From Clostridia bacterium (GTDB taxonomy: Bacteria; Bacillota; Clostridia; Oscillospirales; CAG-272), in assembly GCA_017467165.1 (NCBI GenBank), contig JAFTST010000033.1:1-59946 (forward strand): a stretch of DNA of 59,946 bases. The letters are read 5' to 3'. The position numbers and the translations under genes are program-made. The notes beneath the pieces are model-generated. The model was not told the DNA's origin. It did no database searches and was given only the letters and a program-made list of their open reading frames with translations. Below are positions 50,813-56,465 of the stretch, one piece after another. Within the stretch, counting starts at the first letter, position 1; every line of letters starts with the position of its first letter.

Positions 50813-51033
50813 TTTTTCTTACCAGCCTTAAGTTTTTTCAATATTGCCATATCATCCTTATGTATACGATATTTTTCATCTGGTAGCTGGTACTCTGATT
50901 TGGGTCTCGGTTCCCGAAAAGGAACAGCGTAGGTTTTACGGCGATTCTCGTCCGGATCAACGTTATGCTTGAGAGGAACGTTTTCTTCACCACGCGTCGT
51001 TTTACTCGAGGTGAAATGTATGGAAAGGTGGAT
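50803..51033 (-). pseudogene. Array protein 3: basic protein lacking a start codon
   Basis: The open frame (76 codons) starts just after a TGA and has no ATG/GTG/TTG near its beginning. It encodes HFTSSKTTRGEENVPLKHNV, DPDENRRKTYAVPFREPRPK, SEYQLPDEKYRIHKDDMAI and a poly-Lys end. The TSs-k...N-v-p-L--NvDP pattern matches the other array proteins. Likely a 5'-truncated or frameshifted copy; it could also be reached by frameshifting. Confidence 0.45.
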
Positions 51034-51038
51034 TCATT

Positions 51039-51167
51039 TTGAAGGGCAAAGCCTTAAAAACCATCGACGTTGTCTGCGTCGTTCTTGAGCTTATCTTCGA
51101 AATTGTTTTACTACCCGCCAAAGTCGTTAAAGCAATTTTGAATATAATAAGCATAACCACAAAATAA
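51039..51167 (+). CDS. Possible 42-aa hydrophobic peptide
   Basis: TTG start with AAAGGTGG 8 nt upstream. The peptide has a central hydrophobic stretch IDVVCVVLELIFEIVLLPA and basic ends, like short type I-toxin-size membrane peptides. It lies on the plus strand between array units 3 and 4. Start codon and size make it tentative. Confidence 0.3.
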   Translation: MKGKALKTIDVVCVVLELIFEIVLLPAKVVKAILNIISITTK

Positions 51168-51171
51168 ATTT

Positions 51172-51222
51172 GCAAGAGTAACCGTCCGCCCTGGCGGTTG
51201 TTTTTTTATGTAGGGGGTTGAC
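51172..51222 (+). repeat. Array repeat R4
   Basis: GCAAGAGTAACCGTCCGCCC then TGGCGGTTG, a T-run and TAGGGGGTTGAC. One base change in the hairpin loop compared with R2. Confidence 0.8.
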
Positions 51223-51250
51223 TTTTGCTGAAATTATGATATAATAAGTA

Positions 51251-51322
51251 CAGAATTCAAGCGCAGGCCGTTTAATAAACGGAAATCGGGAGGAGACTCC
51301 AAAATTGCTTGGATTCTTTTTT
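51251..51322 (+). ncRNA. Array RNA 4
   Basis: Promoter TTGACT (51218-51223) - 16 nt - TATAAT (51240-51245). An outer stem AGAATTCAAGC / GCTTGGATTCT (one G-T) encloses CCGTTT-AAT-AAACGG and GGAG-GAGA-CTCC. Ends TTTTTT, which contains the stop codon of the opposing gene. Confidence 0.62.
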
Positions 51323-51680
51323 ACTTGTTAGACTTTTCATAATGCTTGTTAAATTTATGTCTTTTCTTACGGTCCGCATTGCTCATACGCCATACGCCCT
51401 TCGGCTTATCCTTCAAATAAGAATTTAATTCCCAAACAGGAACACTAAAACGTGATTCTCTTTTTGATGATTTAGACGGGTTTGGATTATGGCGTAATTT
51501 TTCGGTAGGCTGTCCATAAAACTCTTTAGAATGAGTTATTATGTTTATTTTTGACCTCTTTTTATGACGTACAGTTACATAAGCAATATGACCTTCACCC
51601 CGAGGATTCACCACCTCGAGATTTTTATTGTACCTAAATTCGTTTTTTCGTAAATATTTGTTTTTAGAGATTTTTCTCAC
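51321..51680 (-). CDS. Array protein 4: basic 119-aa protein
   Basis: GTG start overlapping the TGA of the small ORF at 51677-51802 (GTGA), after the AGGAGG encoded at that ORF's end, so translation is coupled. Strongly basic. Core: GHIAYVTVRHKKRSKINIIT, HSKEFYGQPTEKLRHNPNPS, SRFSVPVWELNSYL, then VWRMSNADRKKRHKFNKHY. Same order of blocks as array proteins 1 and 5. The stop is within the T-run of array RNA 4. Confidence 0.65.
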   Translation of the reverse strand: MRKISKNKYLRKNEFRYNKNLEVVNPRGEGHIAYVTVRHKKRSKINIITHSKEFYGQPTEKLRHNPNPSKSSKRESRFSVPVWELNSYLKDKPKGVWRMSNADRKKRHKFNKHYEKSNK

Positions 51681-51802
51681 CTCCTATAAGTGTATTTGCA
51701 TATCTCCTTGAAACTCGATTTAAAGGCTCCCATAATGCAGCTTGTTTCGACCTCAAGCTCCACGTTGCTGTTATCCAAATCAATGATTGTTACTTTGTAC
51801 AT
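51677..51802 (-). CDS. Array N-module ORF (41 aa)
   Basis: ATG 51802, AAGGAAAAAGAAAA before it. Encodes MYKVTIIDLDN...VETSCIMGAFKSSFKEI ending CKYTYRR. This peptide is almost identical to the N-terminus of array protein 1; the only differences are a 3-nt insertion and silent changes. Possibly a small binding or antitoxin-like protein, by position only. Confidence 0.55.
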   Translation of the reverse strand: MYKVTIIDLDNSNVELEVETSCIMGAFKSSFKEICKYTYRR

Positions 51803-51832
51803 TTTTCTTTTTCCTTTTTTTAAGATAAATTT

Positions 51833-51884
51833 GCAAGAGTAACCGCCCGCCCGGGAGGTTATTTTTTATGTAGAGGGTATTGAC
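51833..51884 (+). repeat. Array repeat R5
   Basis: GCAAGAGTAACCGCCCGCCC with GGGAGGTT, T-run, TATGTAGAGGGTATTGAC. The flanking 200 bp (51677-51870) are nearly identical to 49790-49975. Confidence 0.75.
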
Positions 51885-51900
51885 AACGCACCTGCGTTGT
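51883..51900. promoter_or_regulatory. Perfect 18-bp palindrome in the spacer of promoter 5
   Basis: ACAACGCA-CC-TGCGTTGT between TTGACA (51880-51885) and TATAAT (51903-51908). A typical position for a repressor operator. Confidence 0.55.
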
Positions 51901-51913
51901 GCTATAATTACGG

Positions 51914-51990
51914 ACGTAACGATCGCTTCTTTTGAAGCTGGCTGATGCTTTCGCAAGAAAGACGTTTGGCACGGTCGTTACTTTTTTCTT
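51914..51990 (+). ncRNA. Array RNA 5
   Basis: TTGACA - 17 nt - TATAAT. A 9-bp outer stem GTAACGATC / GGTCGTTAC encloses GCTTC-TTTT-GAAGC and CTTTC-GCAA-GAAAG. Ends TTTTTTC. The opposing stop codon is in the right arm. Confidence 0.65.
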
Positions 51991-52295
51991 TTATTAAGAT
52001 ATTTTTGCTTCGCACGTTCTCCGTACATTTTTGCTTGAGCGTAATCCTTTTCGGTCATTTTTGCACTGCGTGGACTATCGTAATTTTTCATTGAATCGAC
52101 GGTGCCTTGCCTACGTAAGAATGACGTCTTCCCGTTACCGAGAACGTCCGTTTCGCACTTATAGTTAGTTGAATTGCGCCCTTTTTTCGGCTGCGAAGTC
52201 AACCCCACGGAAACGTGCTTATCCTCGATATCATCAAGGATAAGGTGCTGATGCCCTCCCTTCTTGTCAGGATGCCTTTTCAATATAACCGGCAC
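51978..52295 (-). CDS. Array protein 5: basic 105-aa protein
   Basis: The annotated GTG has no RBS. The open frame continues ~21 codons upstream (VKRNKSIKQTGKHVRQKLVP) and overlaps the end of the small ORF at 52346-52513, so the real start may be upstream or depend on coupling. Core GHQHLILDDIEDKHVSVGLT, SQPKKGRNSTNYKCETDVL, KTSFLRRQGTVDSMKNY, MTEKDYAQAKMY and a Lys-rich end. Of the array proteins it is most like a MazF/PemK-type sequence, by eye only. Confidence 0.55.
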   Translation of the reverse strand: MPVILKRHPDKKGGHQHLILDDIEDKHVSVGLTSQPKKGRNSTNYKCETDVLGNGKTSFLRRQGTVDSMKNYDSPRSAKMTEKDYAQAKMYGERAKQKYLNKRKK

Positions 52296-52345
52296 AAGCT
52301 TCTGACGAACGTGTTTTCCGGTTTGTTTAATTGACTTGTTTCTTT

Positions 52346-52513
52346 TTACCGTTTTTCAGCTCTGCTCAGCCTCTTACCGCGAAAGCTCTGCGCAGTGAAA
52401 ACATCCTTATGGTAATTTTCTTTAGCAGAAGCTTGAGCGCCGCCGCGGTCGTTCCAATAGTAAGCCAAATTCTAATGGGCCAACTGGGACTTTTCAAATT
52501 TTGTTTTTGCCAT
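52346..52513 (-). pseudogene. Small ORF 5 interrupted by an in-frame amber codon
   Basis: ATG 52513 follows AAGGAGATAT. The frame MAKTKFEKSQLAH - TAG (52472-52474) - NLAYYWNDRGGAQASAKENY - HKDVFTAQSFRGKRLSRAEKR ends at TAA 52346. Apart from the TAG it reads as a 55-residue protein. It overlaps array protein 5's upstream frame, the same layout as the GTGA pair at 51677. Either nonsense-mutated or read through. Confidence 0.45.
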
Positions 52514-52529
52514 TTTTTATATCTCCTTA

Positions 52530-52558
52530 TTGATTTTTTGATTTTTGAGTGTTATACT
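52530..52558 (+). promoter_or_regulatory. Promoter for the small TM peptides
   Basis: TTGATT (52530-52535), 17-nt spacer, TATACT (52553-52558), just upstream of two short plus-strand genes. Confidence 0.6.
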
Positions 52559-52581
52559 GAAAGAAAAATGAGAGGTGGGTT

Positions 52582-52743
52582 ATGAGATTGTACGCATTGC
52601 TATCAAGAGTAAGTCCAGATGATATATCTGACATTTCCGGAGGCGGTATCAATTTTTCAACTACCGAATTTATAATTGGTTTGCTATTAGGCATAATAGG
52701 AACTTTACTTATCATGTATGCAATAAAAATCACAAAGAATTAA
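52582..52743 (+). CDS. 53-aa single-TM peptide A
   Basis: ATG with GAGAGGTGG upstream. A 30-residue N-terminal part (DDISDISGGGINFSTTE) is followed by one TM helix (FIIGLLLGIIGTLLIMYAI) and a basic tail KITKN. The layout matches the 62-aa peptide that follows. Function unknown; size and shape are like holin-, toxin- or bacteriocin-type peptides. Confidence 0.55.
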   Translation: MRLYALLSRVSPDDISDISGGGINFSTTEFIIGLLLGIIGTLLIMYAIKITKN

Positions 52744-52761
52744 AAATAAAAAAGGTGAGAT

Positions 52762-52950
52762 ATGATTCAATATTTTAAGTTATTTAACGCAATAGATACA
52801 CCAACTGATACATTTACAGGGAATTCTGCGCAAATTGAAATAAACCAAGGTATGCATCTACCAAGCTTATTCATAGGAATAATAATTGGAATAGGAATAG
52901 CATCGGTTATTTGGTTAATTATTGTTTTACTTAGAAATAAAAAATCTTAA
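52762..52950 (+). CDS. 62-aa single-TM peptide B
   Basis: ATG with AAAGGTGAG. ~33 polar residues are followed by LFIGIIIGIGIASVIWLIIV and the basic tail LLRNKKS. A TM helix plus Lys tail like peptide A, so the pair probably act together. It is followed by array repeat R6. Confidence 0.6.
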   Translation: MIQYFKLFNAIDTPTDTFTGNSAQIEINQGMHLPSLFIGIIIGIGIASVIWLIIVLLRNKKS

Positions 52951-52983
52951 GAGCGAACAATCAGCTTACTACAAAGTAATTTT

Positions 52984-53033
52984 GCAAGAGTAACCGTCCA
53001 CCCGGGCGGTTATTTTTTATCTAAGGGGTTGAC
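52984..53033 (+). repeat. Array repeat R6
   Basis: GCAAGAGTAACC, AACCGTCC-ACCC-GGGCGGTT hairpin, T-run, ATCTAAGGGGTTGAC. Confidence 0.78.
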
Positions 53034-53061
53034 TTTTTAGAAAACTATAGTATAATAATAG

Positions 53062-53135
53062 CGTCATCTTGTTTGACACCAGGTACAATAGTATCTGAAG
53101 CGGGAACCGTGATATGTGGTTGCCCGCATTTTTTA
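53062..53135 (+). ncRNA. Array RNA 6
   Basis: Promoter TTGACT (53029-53034) - 16 nt - TATAAT (53051-53056). Three hairpins: GTCA/TGAC, AGGTAC-AATA-GTATCT, and a terminator GCGGG-AACC...GGTT-G-CCCGC with T6. The T-run holds the stop of the remnant gene beyond it. Confidence 0.58.
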
Positions 53136-53225
53136 TTTGTATTTTGATGGAATAATTTTACGCATATCCCATTTATTCAAACGTGTTCTTGTTTTTTTCA
53201 AGAAGCGCTCTTGAATGGGATCACC
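53133..53225 (-). pseudogene. C-terminal remnant of an array protein
   Basis: Minus frame DPIQERFLKKTRTRLNKWDM with the end RKIIPSKYK, matching the end of array protein 2b (KPIQERYLVKTKTRLNKWDQ...). Everything upstream is replaced by an LRR fragment at about 53226, so the array is truncated here. Confidence 0.6.
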
Positions 53226-53227
53226 GG

Positions 53228-53308
53228 TGCGAGAGCCTTACAACCGTGACAATTCCCGATCGCATCACTCTCATTGGCGGCGGAATAACTGAAGTCAACT
53301 TATATTAA
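53228..53308 (+). pseudogene. Fragment of a BspA-like LRR gene
   Basis: CESLTTVTIPDRITLIGG is an LRR_5 unit (C-x2-L-T-x-V-x-I-P) with no start; the frame ends at TAA 53306-53308. It abuts the array remnant, marking a junction. After it, up to 53400, only short hairpins (TTAACCG...CGGTTAA; CGCCCG-TCGTAT-CGGGCG) are seen. Confidence 0.6.
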
Positions 53309-53402
53309 CCGTTTTTGTCATCGAGGTTGATTATCCGGTTAATATCGCGAGTAATTTATCCCTAATAAAACAAAGCGCCCGTCGTATCGGGCGAAACCAA
53401 AC

Positions 53403-53440
53403 AAAAAAGAGCGGAGGTACTGATGACACAGCCTCCGCTC
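53403..53440 (-). terminator. Terminator of the YwaF-family gene
   Basis: On the minus strand GAGCGGAGG ... CCTCCGCTC (53440-53432 with 53417-53409) followed by TTTTTT. Confidence 0.8.
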
Positions 53441-53483
53441 AATATTTCACTGAAAATAATAGTTTTATCTTGTAGCAAGGGGT

Positions 53484-54434
53484 CTATTCCACAGGGGCGC
53501 CTTCCTCTGCGCTCTCTTCTTCCCTTTCTTCCTCGTCAATCTCCTCGGTGACAACAGAGCCCTTTTTTGAAAGGCTCGCTACTCGCGTGCGAAGCCAAGC
53601 AATACCCCACTTCGCATCGCCGATAAAGTTTTTACCGTCGAAAATCATAGAAACGAGAAAAGAAAGAGGGGTTACGAGAATAAATACCGGGAATATCATC
53701 CAGAACCACGGCCAATATTTCTGCTGACCCGCATATTGTCCGACGGGTATTGTTTTAAAGAAATCGGGGCAAAACAGCGCTAAGAAATTTCCTATCGGCT
53801 CGTTGTTGCCGGGGCCCCAGATATACGAGGAGTTCTTGAAATTAATGTCGAACATATCGCCATCTCTCACGGGAATAAAGCCCAGCTCGCTCTGGAACAG
53901 CTGATTCAGCATAATGAACAGCATCACAAGCAAAAGTCCCACGGGCGCTGAGAAAACGCGCTTGTACGAGGGTCTGTGATGGCCGAGTATAGCGGAAAGA
54001 AGCGGAACTGCCATAAGCATCCAGTGGTGATAATAGAAGCGCACGATGTCCCAGAATTCAGCAAGCTGATTAGTCTTTGCAAGCGGCTCCTCGGGATAAA
54101 CCAAGGCGATAAATCCGCTGAGAACGCCTATAAAGAACATATAATCCCTGACCTTCTTGTTCTTTGAGAAAAAGAAAAACGGGAAAAGCGCTATATTCGC
54201 TCCGCAGATATTAACGAACCAGGAGTCGCGGAGCATTCGCGCCTCGTCAACCGAATACGGCGGAATGTAAACCTTTAAAAAATGGAGCAGAAGACCAAAG
54301 GCAAGCAAAGAAAACAAAACCCCTCTTTGTACCTTATAGCTCGCTCTCCTTAATGCGAAATACAAGCCAACGATAGCTCCCGCCGACAGCGCCAGCCAGA
54401 GAAAATACCAACCGTTGAACATCTCAATAACCAT
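53484..54434 (-). CDS. YwaF/TIGR02206 family integral membrane protein
   Basis: 316 aa with seven TM helices: FNGWYFLWLALSAGAIVGL first, a DSWFVNICGANIALFPFFFF segment, RFYYHHWMLMAVPLLSAIL, and a final TM pair. Acidic Glu-rich tail. TIGR02206 proteins are polytopic membrane proteins of unknown role. ATG with AGGAGG. The same family has a deleted remnant at 16022. Confidence 0.85.
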   Translation of the reverse strand: MVIEMFNGWYFLWLALSAGAIVGLYFALRRASYKVQRGVLFSLLAFGLLLHFLKVYIPPYSVDEARMLRDSWFVNICGANIALFPFFFFSKNKKVRDYMFFIGVLSGFIALVYPEEPLAKTNQLAEFWDIVRFYYHHWMLMAVPLLSAILGHHRPSYKRVFSAPVGLLLVMLFIMLNQLFQSELGFIPVRDGDMFDINFKNSSYIWGPGNNEPIGNFLALFCPDFFKTIPVGQYAGQQKYWPWFWMIFPVFILVTPLSFLVSMIFDGKNFIGDAKWGIAWLRTRVASLSKKGSVVTEEIDEEEREEESAEEGAPVE

Positions 54435-54646
54435 AAATACCTCCTAAATGCCTTGATGTCAACAACCTTGTGTCAATTCAGAGCGGCTGAAAAATCTCGA
54501 AGCTCCACTCTGCATAAAGTTTAGCACAGTATTTTTTCATTTCAATAGAATTTAACATTGTTTAATATCCTAAATATTATTAAATGACAGGCATTTCGAC
54601 AATGTGAGCGGAAGATTAAGCCTAAAACGACGGTTTTCCGCAAGAA

Positions 54647-54717
54647 AAAGCGATAAAAATGGACAAAAAGCGATAAAAAAGCGATAATAAAGGAATAAAA
54701 AAGAGATAATAAAAAGA
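54647..54717. repeat. A-rich imperfect repeats
   Basis: AAAGCGATAA three times plus AAGAGATAATAAAA twice in ~70 bp. The 54435-54752 gap has no gene; this is its only notable content before the tRNA promoter. Confidence 0.5.
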
Positions 54718-54752
54718 AAAACGGAAAATTTGAAAAAAATTTATTTTACCTA

Positions 54753-54781
54753 TTGACAAACCCACTTTTTTGTTGTATAAT
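54753..54781 (+). promoter_or_regulatory. Promoter of tRNA-Glu
   Basis: TTGACA (54753-54758), 17-nt spacer, TATAAT (54776-54781), perfect consensus. Confidence 0.8.
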
Positions 54782-54800
54782 AAGCGAGCGAAACAAGCAC

Positions 54801-54875
54801 GGCTCGTTGGTCAAGCGGCTAAGACACGGCCCTCTCAAGGCTGAAACGGGAGTTCGATTCTCCCACGAGTCACCA
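54801..54875 (+). tRNA. tRNA-Glu (anticodon CTC)
   Basis: 75 nt with encoded CCA. Acceptor GGCTCGT pairs with ACGAGTC. The anticodon stem CGGCC/GGCTG encloses loop CTCTCAA, anticodon CTC (decodes GAG). T-arm is GGGAG-TTCGATT-CTCCC. Body matches Firmicutes tRNA-Glu. The CTC isoacceptor accompanies the usual TTC form. Confidence 0.92.
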
Positions 54876-54880
54876 AAGAA

Positions 54881-54910
54881 AACAGGACACCATTCGGTGT
54901 CCTGTTTTTC
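54881..54910 (+). terminator. tRNA terminator (also part of a direct repeat)
   Basis: AACAGGACACC-ATTC-GGTGTCCTGTT plus T-rich tail. The segment 54870-54930, from the end of the tRNA, is repeated at 57496-57555. Confidence 0.85.
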
Positions 54911-54927
54911 TTTCCTTTGGGTGACCC

Positions 54928-55073
54928 GTGTGGAGAATCGCTTCGCGCCGCAGTGCGAAGCCTAAGGCGCGGAGTTCGAGTCACTGCCTCGTCGCTTCAC
55001 TGTGGGAAGCCTTGCAAGACGAGGCAGATTCTCCCACGCAACAGGACACCAAATGGTGTCCTGTTTTTCTTTC
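54928..55073 (+). ncRNA. Possible multibranch RNA with tRNA-derived ends
   Basis: An outer stem GTGTGGAGAATC (54928-54939) / GATTCTCCCAC (55027-55037) encloses GCTTCGC...GCGAAGC and GCCTCGTC...GACGAGGC. It is followed by the same terminator as the tRNA (AACAGGACACC-AAAT-GGTGTCCTGTT). The right arm resembles the tRNA T-arm sequence GATTCTCCCACG. No promoter of its own; it could be a processed tail of the tRNA transcript or a rearranged tRNA. Confidence 0.4.
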
Positions 55074-55181
55074 CTTTGGGTAACTCATCTTGTATCAAGA
55101 CAATCACACGCCACGGTGCCAAAACTAATTTTTGCTCTTAAAGATTTTTTATTAGAAGTTCTTTGTATTTTTCCAAAAGTC

Positions 55182-55210
55182 TTGTAATTTTGTCTTTTCT
55201 GTGGTATAAT
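55182..55210 (+). promoter_or_regulatory. Promoter upstream of the lipoprotein gene
   Basis: TTGTAA (55182-55187), 17-nt spacer, TATAAT (55205-55210). It would transcribe the 159-bp inverted repeat as a leader. Confidence 0.6.
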
Positions 55211-55216
55211 AAATAT

Positions 55217-55375
55217 GCCTAACAAAACTGAATATTTTATTTTTGCGGTATTTTCTCTCTATGGGATATTTATACCCTTTTTTAGCCATAATCATTTTTA
55301 GAATTTGGTAAAAGCGCGAATTCCACTAAATGATTATGGTGAGATATACCAAAAATTTATTTAGTTTTGTTAGGC
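55217..55375. repeat. 159-bp nested inverted repeat, attC-like or MITE
   Basis: Ends are perfect 13-bp inverted repeats GCCTAACAAAACT / AGTTTTGTTAGGC, which contain GCCTAAC and GTTAGGC, matching integron attC core sites (RYYYAAC/GTTRRRY). Inside, CCATAATCATTT / AAATGATTATGG is a perfect 12-bp pair and GGTATTTTCTC / GAGATATACC an imperfect one, so nearly the whole element folds into one hairpin. No flanking target duplication is visible. Confidence 0.65.
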
Positions 55376-55458
55376 GACAATCGGGGTTTGCGTTTTTCGG
55401 AGCGTTGACTACGGTTGACTCTCTTTTTATTTATATTTAACTTTTGGAGGTAAATAAA

Positions 55459-56400
55459 ATGAAAAAAATCTTATCGGTACTACTTAGTTTGATTATGCTT
55501 TTTTCTATTGTTGCTTGTGATAATGGGGGGACTGGTATTGAAAATGATGAAAAATCACATAATTTTTATGTGGGCGAAACAATGAGTTATGATGATATTG
55601 ATGTTACCGTAGACTCTATATCAGAAACCCGATATTCAATTTCCTCCACCAATGAAAATGGGTACACAATTAAAGTAACATTTACATTAAAGAACAATAA
55701 GACTGAAGAATTTTCGGTAGACGATGATTGTTTTTATATTAGAACTGAAGATAAAAATGAAAAATATACAACAGAGCAATTTCTGTTTTATAGAAGTATA
55801 ATAGCGGGCGGGCAAGAAACTTTTTGGTTAGAGTTTAAAGTTCCTTATTCTATGGCTGAAAAAAACTATATAATGTATTTTGACTGGGGAATTTTGCATT
55901 CTAAACAGAAATATTTTTTATACAATAGAGACGGTTCAAGTGCTATAACAAACGCAAATGGTACAGATAAAGATACTGAATCAGACAAAAACGATCCGGA
56001 TTATAGTTCTCTTTTTGCTGGCACTTGTCCTATCAAAATCAATGCTACATACTATACATCAGACCAAACATTATCTATACGACAAACTAACCAAGGTGGA
56101 AAAACAATTGTTGCCATCAAATATTTAATAGTCGTTTATGATGCGTATGGCGAAATATTGCAAAAGTATGGTTATGGGGCGTCTGCTCTGACTGCAACAT
56201 ACGATAAGTTTAATATAAACTCTGGTGTGAGTTATACAGGAGATTGGAAATTGAACGGCTTTAGCGACGGCAAATCTTTGGATATTTATATATATAGTGT
56301 TTATTATTCGGACAATACTGAATGGGGTAATCACGATTTAAATGTTACCGATATAAAAAAATATGCACCCAAAACCCACGTAACAGGCAGATATGCTTAA
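55459..56400 (+). CDS. Lipoprotein with DUF4352/TRF2-like immunoglobulin domain
   Basis: 313 aa from ATG 55459 (site TTGGAGG). A lipoprotein signal ends in FSIVACDNGG. The mature part has a DUF4352-type beta sandwich (FYVGETMSYDDIDVTVDSIS, VTFTLKNNKTEEFSVDDDC), then a Ser/Asp linker and a second domain (about 200-300, IRQTNQGGKTIVAIKYLIVV). Very AT-rich. Unknown function; part of the post-tRNA island. Confidence 0.75.
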   Translation: MKKILSVLLSLIMLFSIVACDNGGTGIENDEKSHNFYVGETMSYDDIDVTVDSISETRYSISSTNENGYTIKVTFTLKNNKTEEFSVDDDCFYIRTEDKNEKYTTEQFLFYRSIIAGGQETFWLEFKVPYSMAEKNYIMYFDWGILHSKQKYFLYNRDGSSAITNANGTDKDTESDKNDPDYSSLFAGTCPIKINATYYTSDQTLSIRQTNQGGKTIVAIKYLIVVYDAYGEILQKYGYGASALTATYDKFNINSGVSYTGDWKLNGFSDGKSLDIYIYSVYYSDNTEWGNHDLNVTDIKKYAPKTHVTGRYA

Positions 56401-56465
56401 CGCAATATTGATTTGTTCTTTTACTTTTGTTATAATAGTTAATAATACGTTGTAGGTGAAAGCAA

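Noticed and set aside
49323-53225. CRISPR array
   Set aside because: Repeats are ~50 bp and spaced by 600-1200 bp, with no short uniform spacers or cas genes.
49323-53225. Type III toxin-antitoxin (ToxIN-like)
   Set aside because: RNAs are not tandem repeats and face the proteins head-on rather than lying upstream on the same strand; only a loose resemblance of the protein core.
54753-55187. Plus frames across the tRNA and terminators
   Set aside because: These overlap tRNA-Glu and hairpins.
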